This document shows positions 57,126 to 64,000 of a stretch of 64,000 nt of DNA, piece by piece. The translations under genes were made by a program, and so were the position numbers. Below the pieces are notes generated by a model. That model did no database searches, was not told the origin of the DNA, and saw only the letters and a list, made by a program, of their open reading frames with translations. Numbering within the stretch: the first letter of the stretch is position 1; every line of letters starts with the position of its first letter. Source of the DNA: Ramazzottius varieornatus. Lineage: Eukaryota; Tardigrada; Eutardigrada; Parachela; Ramazzottiidae. The stretch lies in contig BDGG01000013.1 in NCBI GenBank assembly GCA_001949185.1, positions 1,236,036-1,300,035 on the forward strand, written 5' to 3'.

Positions 57126-57469
57126 GCCGTGCGGATGGTGGGACCAGTAGCGCGCCAGGGACCGAAAATTGCGGTAGCCGGAGCATATGGCCACGGAAGT
57201 CCAGAAAAAGTTCCGGTAGCCCCCAGAACTCAAGGGTGACCCTTCTGGACCCTCTGAAAACTTAAGGGAAAACTCGTTTTCACAGTGGGGACTTTCAAAA
57301 CCCACCGCTCTTTCACAGGGGCAGATCATTCCGCGTTTTTATGTGAGAAACGACAAGTTCCGATAAGACACGTAAAATATTTTAAAAGAACTAACACGAG
57401 AAAGTCAGATCTAAACAAGACAGCCATGGAAGACCACTAAGTCTCCCTTCTGGCGGAAAACCGAGCGAG

Positions 57470-57933
57470 CTATATGGCGTCCAGCAGACCATCCTCGCTG
57501 GCGTCCGAGATTTTGGCCTTTTTTGGGCGAAGGGGTGTGGACTGGCGGGCCTTCCTTCGCCAGTACAGGGCCAAGGCGAGGAGCCCCAAAATAACGAGGC
57601 ATGCCACAAGCATGCCCCACAAGTTAGGGTTGTCCATCAGACGGTCGTCGTGGTGGACATCGCTGTGGATGGGGTGGGAGCAAACGTGGTGGAGGTGGTC
57701 TCGGTGGTCGTGCCGACGTCCGTCGTCCAGTTTCGATACTGGCTAGCAAGCTTCATGTAATCCACTGCAAAGTAGAAAGTATAAGGACGGCGGACGTCGG
57801 CACGGCTACCGAGACGGAACACCAAACACCACTTCATCACACGGCGATGTCCACCACAAAACGACCACTTACCGCGACGTCCGTAGGACTCGGCCAGTTG
57901 GCCATAGCTTCGGCGAGGGATCCTGTAGTCCAT
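57470..57933 (-). pseudogene. type-I membrane stalk protein, frame-broken
   Basis: An exon from 57933 (MDYRIPRRSYGQLAESYGRR) splices by a canonical intron (GTAAGT...TTTGCAG) to VDYMKLASQYRNWTTDV and a Thr-rich stalk (TTTETTSTTFAPTPSTAM) that stops at TGA near 57637. Immediately after, in the next frame, comes MDNPNLWGMLVACLVILGLL with the rest of a TM helix, the stop-transfer YWRRKARQ and an acidic tail ending at 57470. Stalk, TM and tail make sense as one protein, so a one-base loss (or two-base gain) near 57637 is likely. Alternatively a different acceptor gives a His-rich reading (RHDHRDHLHH) in frame with the TM. The 5' end is unresolved; family unknown. Confidence 0.45.
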
Positions 57934-58061
57934 CCTAGTGGTAAGGGAAAGGTGGAAAAGAGAAGAGGAAGCGTCGAGGAAGAGAAACGCGGTGGGAGGC
58001 TGCAGGAATCAATGTTTGGATTAGGTTCGGATAAATTTTGAACAGTGTGCATTACTCATGG

Positions 58062-58118
58062 AGTGCGCATTGCGCATTGTGGTGCGCATGCGCACTCTCA
58101 TGTGCAATGCACACTGCA
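58062..58118. repeat. GTGCGCAT-rich palindromic cluster
   Basis: Repeated GTGCGCAT/ATGCGCAC and GTGCAATGCACAC units, largely self-complementary. Short; possibly a remnant of an element end. Confidence 0.5.
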
Positions 58119-58801
58119 ACAATTTAATCGAATTTGGTCTCATATCATGACTCTGGCAGGCTCCTTCCCCAGAAAAATACCGCACGAGGTGGACGGGATG
58201 CATTGATGATTTTTCGGTATCAGGATATTCAAGCCGACTTCGGCGTTCACCGCCTGATTGCTCGTTGGTTCATACGATATCGTATACTAACTGATCTATC
58301 TACAGACTCGATGAGGCTGGCCGTAGTACTAGTAGACGTTAAGAGATAGATACTAATCCGAAATCACAATTGTCATTTCTTGGTTTGTAGATTGTAAATA
58401 ACATAACTACAACTGTCTAGTTCACACCAGAAATTCGATGAAATATGTTTTTTGGGAGGAAGCCAGGTCGACGCAACGTTGAACAGTTTATTTGACGTAC
58501 TACGGTAGACACGATATATCATTCAGACGTTATACCGGTAGTGACCGCCCACTTTTCGTTTTGACTTCAGCGCGGAAAATTTTACTCTTTTGACGCAAAT
58601 CTATGCGAAACGCGAATGGCCACTTCTTACCGAAAGATAAAACGAATTGCTTTTCGAATAACTTTGTAATGTGTTCTGAGAAGGATATACCATTCATTAC
58701 TGTACTTAGAAGGATGACTCTTGATAAAATTCGAAGAACTGCAGAAGTGCCGTTTGTATTTATATAGGAAGCATACGAGTCTCAGAGTGGTGTTGATGTG
58801 G

Positions 58802-59215
58802 TCAGTCAACAGATGGCGACGGACCGGTAAACTTGACCGCTACCACAAACCAGTGTTCTCCTCGTTCATTTGGTGTTGCTGTGTTCAAAATAAAATACAG
58901 TGTTCGACCGGTTCCACCATGAAGACATGCGTGTTTGAACAGGGCACCGTTCATGAAAACGAGGTAACTCGTGAAATAAAAGTTCGCAGTTATGACAGAC
59001 TCCGTCATCATCAGTCGAAGTCTGAGCAGATTCTTGACTTCGGAGGTCGACAGCCATGCGTTGTTTGTCTCTTTTATGTTACAAAGTTTCTTGGTTTGAC
59101 TGGTTCGCGCGGTGCTTGTAGCTCTTTCCAGTTCGGACTGCGTCAACTGGAGTCTCCCTGCAGTGTACAGTTGTGCCGCCGCATCAACCGCGATATAGTC
59201 GATCGTTACTTTTCC
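58802..59215 (-). pseudogene. C48-like cysteine protease fragment, transposon-derived
   Basis: An open minus-strand frame of about 137 codons, starting around VTIDYIAVDAAAQLYTAG, contains YFILNTATPNERGEHWFVVA. This resembles the histidine region of adenain/Ulp1-type (C48) cysteine proteases, as carried by Polinton/Maverick elements. It includes NNAWLSTSEVKNLL, a typical start of such protease domains. The catalytic Cys region downstream is absent: the frame stops shortly after the His motif. No other Polinton gene is visible nearby, so it is a fragment. Confidence 0.45.
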
Positions 59216-59373
59216 ACGTCATTTCTTGAAATGGCGACGAGGAACTGAGACCGAGAGCCTCACATGGACAGCAGGAAAAAGGGATATATTTCACCATTTT
59301 TCGATCTAAAAGATCAGTTTAGTCGTGCATAATGGAGTGTGTTTAACGATAAATTTCTGTAACGGATCTTTAC

Positions 59374-59787
59374 CTGAAAGGTACTCTCGTTGAGGGGAAT
59401 AGGTGGTTGGGTTTTGCGGTCGTTGGCAAGTCGGAAAACAGCATTCTGATACAAGGCCGGTCCTCCACTGAAAGATTCACTTGGAATCCACTACCAACAT
59501 TCCTCGACGAAAGGTAATCCGGGGCAGAAGGAAAGGTCAATTATATTATAACTCCTTTGATCAGTGAAATTTTCCTTGTCAAGAAGTATATAATGGCTTG
59601 TCGAATATTCGTCCGAAAGTGGCAGTACGAACCGCGACTGCTCCTTCACTCTATCCCAGAGGACAACTGTATAGCTAGACAAGTCGTGTAAAAAGGGATC
59701 CTCCATAAAACTTCTTCTGCTTCTTGATTCTTCATTAGGGCAATAGTTCCAGCTCGATGAAACCGCGGCGGCGGAATGATTCTCCAT
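59374..59787 (-). CDS. two-exon gene fragment, unknown
   Basis: Exon 59495-59787 (starts ATG; MENHSAAAVSSSWNYCPNEE, later YILLDKENFTDQRSYNII and FCPGLPFVEEC) joins in frame through GT-AG sites to 59374-59467 (CGGPALYQNAVFRLANDRKT, ending LNESTFQ at a donor). No continuation was found, because the C48-like fragment lies where further exons should be. The second exon has an extracellular-loop look, but I do not recognise the family. Possibly a truncated gene. Confidence 0.4.
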
Positions 59788-60423
59788 GTAGGTGGTACAA
59801 GCTATGACAGTTTATTTCCGGAATACGGTAATTACAGTTTCCATCAGATCGGGCTCAGGTAAAACAACTTTTTAGAAAGTTTTGCGGTGACGGCCTTTTT
59901 ACTTCCGGTCAGCGAATCTACCGAGTGCCGATAGTAAAACTCAATAACTTTCCGTTGCTATTCGACGTTTCCATCATTCACTCGTCAAAGCTCAAAGCTC
60001 GCTCACATTTAAAAATATCTCTGTCGGGTACCATGAAGTTTTACCCACTTCCATATGGTGAACGAGTACTGACCGCAGCAGGCATTAGAAGTTTCAATAG
60101 AAAAGGCAAGAGCTGAAAATAACTCACGAGGGGATTTTTCCAATCCGCCGCCTCTGATCCTCAAACCGACATCACAGGTGGATAGAGAAGAGTTTTCTCT
60201 ATAGTCTGATCCGGAAACCTGGTCATATTTCCGTTCCTGGAATAAACTGCAGGAACCGAAAGTTACGCGGTACTGTACATTGACCGAGGCTCAATCAATA
60301 AGTTTGATTGACTCATAGTTGATTGGCCAAAATTGATTGTTCCTTCCATCATATGAGCTTGTCGCTGTCGCATGACGCATCTTTTGTTCATTCTTTCCTC
60401 CACAATCTTCCCACAACACTGCG

Positions 60424-62392
60424 ATGTACTCCATCAATCCCTTGAACGTGCTAAAGCTCCTGGAAGAGGAATACAAACTCCGGTATCAACCGGACGATGC
60501 GCCAAGTGACGCGGACAAGCAGCTGAAAGACCTTATCAAAGGTAGATATTTTTCCGAAGGTTCAATGCAGAAGTAAGAGGTTTTGTTTCACCGGATTGTT
60601 GGAATATTCTAGATCTTATTGACATCAAAATTGCTCGAAGCGACAGTCCCGTGCTGGAGGTTGAAGAGGACTTGCAGGGGGACTTACAGCTCGACGGGCT
60701 AACGTTCGACGACTTTGAAAAGACGGCGGGTGGTGCTGACCTGTTGAACGGTAGCGCCGAACGTTATTTCTTCGAAGATGATCGCTTGAACGAGCCCGTT
60801 ACAAGTGACACTGAACCTTCGTCCCACGAAATATTTGTTCCGCGACTCCCAGATTCAAGAGTTCCGTCAAGCCAAGCTGTCAATCTCGACTACAAGAAAC
60901 GTGCTGTTGATTACTGGTGTAACGATACAGCAAAGAAACGGCGGAGCTTGTCTTCAGTCCGAAACCATTTCACAAAAGTTCGGGACGAACGACAGCTAAG
61001 AGACTGGAAGAAACAGCTAGCTGGAGGCGGATCCCGATTCGACAAATTGAAAGTCATTCGCTTCGAGACAGCAAAGCAGTACTTCATGGCCAAGCAGAAG
61101 AGACAAGTAGTCAAGGATTTGAATCTTCAACGATGGGCGATACCCGCGAATAATGATGTGGATCTACCTGGTTTCACCGCTTCGCCGTACTGGGTGTCAA
61201 AATTCAAACGGTAATTGATACTGTGCAAGAATTTACTTATCGATTCAACGAAGGCAAATCTTCTGTATTTGAACGTCGGCAAACGACTTCACCTGAATCG
61301 TCAGTTCAAGTAGCGCACGCTACCGTACTCAATAAGTGACAGCGGCGCCACTTGAAAAAAACGACCTTTTCCAATTTGCTGGCAGTGTTCCGATGACATT
61401 CATGCTATTTTGGCAGGTACTACGGAATATTTGATCGAAAGATAACGAAGTTCGTCACAAAGAAGTCCCTCGAAGCAGCTCCCCAAGTCAAGCAAAGTGC
61501 AGAAGAGTGTGTTGCGCTGGTCAGATCCAGAATAGCGGAGCACGGATTGGACTGTCTTTGGAACACGGATCAGTCGGGAGTTGGATATGAGATGAGGCCC
61601 GGGAGAACTTTGGAGCAGAAAGGCGTGAAACCCGTCGAGGCTATAACCCAGTCCGAAAATTCCATGACCCATTCCTATACTGTCATGATGACAATCTCTC
61701 CCGGCACACGAAAGTTTCATCCTATTTTGTTCATCACCCCGAAAGAAGAAAAAGGAGTCTTTGGCCCAATCGTGTCGAAAACGATGTTCAAAGCTGATGA
61801 CCTGTACATCACTGCGTCGACATCGGGAAAAATGACGAAGAAGCCCTACCTGGAATGGTCCGAAAAAGTGTTGTTTCCGCACATGGAAGACCGCTGTATC
61901 CTTCTGGCTGACTCCTGGAAGACGTTCACCGATCAGGACGCTGTTATCGAACTCAAGCCCGAAGAGCTGCAGTACGAGATGATCACCATACCTCCCAAAG
62001 TGACTGGTAGTATCCAGCCGTTGGATGTTCTTTGCTTCCGGATGTGCAAGGGATGTTTCAAAAAGATCTCAAATTTCGTGTTTGTTAATGATATTCCTGT
62101 ACATGTCCATCATAGGGACGTAATCCTAAAACTTCATTCCTTACTGTATCAGCAGTTTCAGTCACCCACATTCGAGAACCTAATTGTACGTGCCTGGTTC
62201 AAGTCGGGATATACGGATAAACGGGTACAGTATGTGAACCCCGCAAGCTTCATGTTCAAGAAGCTGAATGGCCGCTGCATTCATAATAACTGTAAGAATA
62301 CTGTCCTTCTGGTCTGTGGGTGGTGCAAAGGTCGCCTCTGTTTTCACCATTTCTATGATGTTCATCATTTCTGTACCATCTACCTGCCTTAA
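60424..62392 (+). CDS. pogo/Tigger-superfamily transposase
   Basis: Three exons, 60424-60541, 60613-61210, 61417-62392, joined at GT-AG sites in phase; 563 residues. Around residues 200-245 a CENP-B/Tc5-type DNA-binding region ends PYWVSKFKR and continues RKITKFVTKK across the second intron. The catalytic DDE_1 core follows: first Asp in LWNTDQSGVGY, second in ILLADSWKTF, third in GSIQPLDVLCF, the PP-x-x-T-x-x-x-QPLD signature of pogo/Tigger. The C-terminus adds a Cys/His cluster (CIHNNC, CGWCKGRLCFHHF) that may bind zinc. All three acidic residues are present, so activity is possible. Intron 2 holds a hairpin repeat. Confidence 0.85.
61306..61356. repeat. short hairpin repeat, copy 6, inside the transposase intron
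   Basis: TTCAAGTAGCGCACGC and GCGGCGCCACTTGAAA arms around TACCGTACTCAATAAGTGACA. It lies in intron 2 of the transposase gene, so it either inserted into the transposon or travels with it. Confidence 0.7.
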
Positions 62393-62623
62393 TGTTTTTT
62401 TGAGTTTTCCACTAGATATCTTTACGAGGACGGAAGTAACAGGTTAACTTGTAGCGCCACCTGTGTTGGAATGTTGACGTAACTTCCGGTTCCTGCAGTT
62501 TATTCCAGGAACGGAAATATGACCAGGTTTCCGGATCAGACTACAGAAAAAACTCTTCTCTATCCACCTGTGATGTCGGTTTGAGGATCAGGGGCGGCGG
62601 ATTGGAAAAATCCCCTCGTCAGT

Positions 62624-64000
62624 GACTAACCGCTGAAATAGGGATTACATATGGGCCCATAGCGAGCTCCTGGCATACTCATTACATAGAAGACCGCGAA
62701 CGCCTCCCATCTCATGCACATATCCGTCAGAGCCTCAGCTGCGGTAGCGACATCTCGGAGTGAAGTGGCGTACTGATCCCTTTACGTCTACCGCTGTTTT
62801 GCGTCAGTTCACTAAAAGTAGCGTACTGTAAATGAGTTACTGCCCAGCTTTTCATCGAAAATCACCCCGGTAAAGTGGCGGACGACTACAGTATAAATTT
62901 TAGCAATACCACGCCACTTTTTGAATTTACGAACAAAAACCTGAAGTTTTCCCCTGGCTTGCCCCCAGACCCCCTTTGGCTACCGATACGGTTTAAAAAT
63001 CCCGGTAGCCCGGTAGCCATTTCTACTGGTTAGAGCTCAGAATCGCGGGGGCCACGGCTACCGGTACCACTGTGTGGCGCGCCTCTGGGTGGGACAGCAT
63101 TTAGCCAAAACCGTGTGGGATTGTGCTCGACTTAGCGCGAGGCAGACTCGCACGAAACTTTTTCTCTATTTCCAGATACAGTACTTCGCTCAGGTTTCCT
63201 GCTACCGATGGGTGTTTTGTGCTGGGTCTCTGCTAGCTCCCTTTTTGCCACAAGCCTTTTTCACATTAAAATAAACTAATTTTTCTGTGGCTAAACCTCG
63301 GCCTACCGTCGGCTTCCCAGTGAAGCTGAGGGTTTTGCGAGGTAAGCCTGATGTGCTGATGTCGCACCAGCACAAACCATAAAAAATCCAGACGGTTCTG
63401 TGATTCCACCCGAGAGGGAGGTGGAGCTTGGTAAAGCTAGGGTTTTGATTCGTAATTTGCTTGCTTCCGGTCGTTTGCTGACTTTTGCGAAATTTCGTTT
63501 TCGGAAGTTCAACCCTCAACAGTTGTCCGACATTTTCTTCATCTCTATGATCTTAACTCGCAAACCGTCGCGATATACGATCGTCAGGGATATCTAGCTT
63601 ATCAGGAACGGAGCTCCGAAGACAGAAAACGAACGGAGAACGACAGAATCGGAGGAGCTGACTCTCTGCAGCCATTACACTCCAAACTGCTGACTGGAGT
63701 CAGCTGTGTGATTCCTGAGCCGATTTTTAACGCTTACAGCACTAAGCTTTTCGTGTTTGCAAAATGCGATCGTTCTCTTTGTGAGTACACGAATTTGATT
63801 GGCTGAAAGCAGGGGTGGGACTTGAAACATCCAGTAGCGCACATCCCGTATCAAGTGGCGCGTGTTACCATTCAATATGTGAAAAGCTCTCAACTTAGCG
63901 AAACACATCTTTCAAAGTTTATTTCAGTAAATTCTGCGTCTTCGCGCATACGACACAGACCACCGTTTGAACAGAACTTCTATGGTCAGCACAAACAGCA
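62624..64000. other. no recognisable gene; partial hairpin repeat at 63833
   Basis: No supported gene. CAGTAGCGCACATCCC followed by AAGTGGCGCG around 63833-63870 looks like a damaged hairpin-repeat copy. GGTAGCCCGGTAGCC and ACGGCTACCGGTACC near 63003-63067 form a short local CGGTAGCC repeat. Confidence 0.4.

Larger units (their letters stand above)
60122..62623 (+). mobile_element. pogo/Tigger-like DNA transposon with long TIRs
   Basis: Inverted arms at about 60122-60266 and 62478-62623 start ACT(C/G)ACGAGGGGATTTTT and stay nearly identical for about 140 bases (roughly five differences), enclosing a transposase gene with an open frame. The close match of the arms and the open gene imply a recent arrival. 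A target-site duplication was not clear by eye. Confidence 0.85.

Noticed and set aside
58721-59248. 175-codon plus-strand frame
   Set aside because: Antisense to the C48-like frame; it has no family pattern, and the minus frame has the recognisable histidine motif.
1-64000. tRNA or rRNA genes
   Set aside because: I looked for tRNA arm patterns and rRNA core sequences and saw none; a covariance-model scan would be needed to exclude diverged tRNA copies.

Overview
This is eukaryotic (metazoan) DNA. The real genes are split by many short GT-AG introns, mostly 40-100 bases, and lie on both strands without operons. Animal families recur: receptor-type ligand-binding domains, ionotropic and gustatory-like chemoreceptors, CUB/trypsin proteases, astacin and DHRS11. 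A compact invertebrate genome is indicated, most likely ecdysozoan. A tardigrade is my best guess, but nothing in the window proves it.

Layout. 1-2.7 kb holds no recognisable gene. 2.7-4.9 kb (-) is an ANF-type receptor ectodomain gene whose 3' part is missing. 5-11 kb is a transposon graveyard: a TIR element, a retroelement nuclease-like domain, a broken tyrosine recombinase and a mariner relic. 11.15-12.86 kb (+) is a seven-TM gustatory-receptor-like gene. 14.7-16.7 kb (-) is a secreted astacin-like protein that lacks the zinc ligands. 17-21 kb is repeats plus a SAP-like gene relic. 21.8-26.1 kb (-) holds two tandem ionotropic-receptor-like genes.

27.6-31.9 kb (+) is mitochondrial MCCC2 and 32.5-35.0 kb (-) is adenylate kinase 7; both can be reconstructed end to end. 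35.6-37.0 kb (+) is a frameshifted serine protease. 37.4-40.8 kb (-) is a DHRS11 cluster of two intact genes and one relic. 41.5-44.2 kb (-) is an intact CUB-trypsin protease. 45.8-46.7 kb (-) is an unknown small gene. 46.9-49.9 kb (+) is a 767-residue secreted Ser/Thr-rich protein with a furin-like site and a cysteine-paired tail.

51.0-55.8 kb (+) is the complete sister of the first ANF-type receptor, ending in one TM helix and a short tail without kinase or cyclase. A decayed third copy follows at 56.6 kb. 57.5-57.9 kb (-) is a frame-broken stalk-plus-TM gene. 58.8-59.8 kb has a C48-like protease fragment and an unknown gene fragment. 60.1-62.6 kb is a nearly intact pogo/Tigger-like transposon with roughly 140-base inverted repeats.

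There are three main themes. One is lineage-specific duplication of surface receptors, proteases and SDR enzymes, with decayed sister copies beside the intact ones. The second is heavy insertion of small TIR elements, mostly in introns. The third is a roughly 50-base hairpin repeat family carrying GTGGCGCAC arms. Coordinates of multi-exon genes span start to stop, with exons in the evidence. All splice choices come from reading frame and GT-AG sites and have no transcript support.
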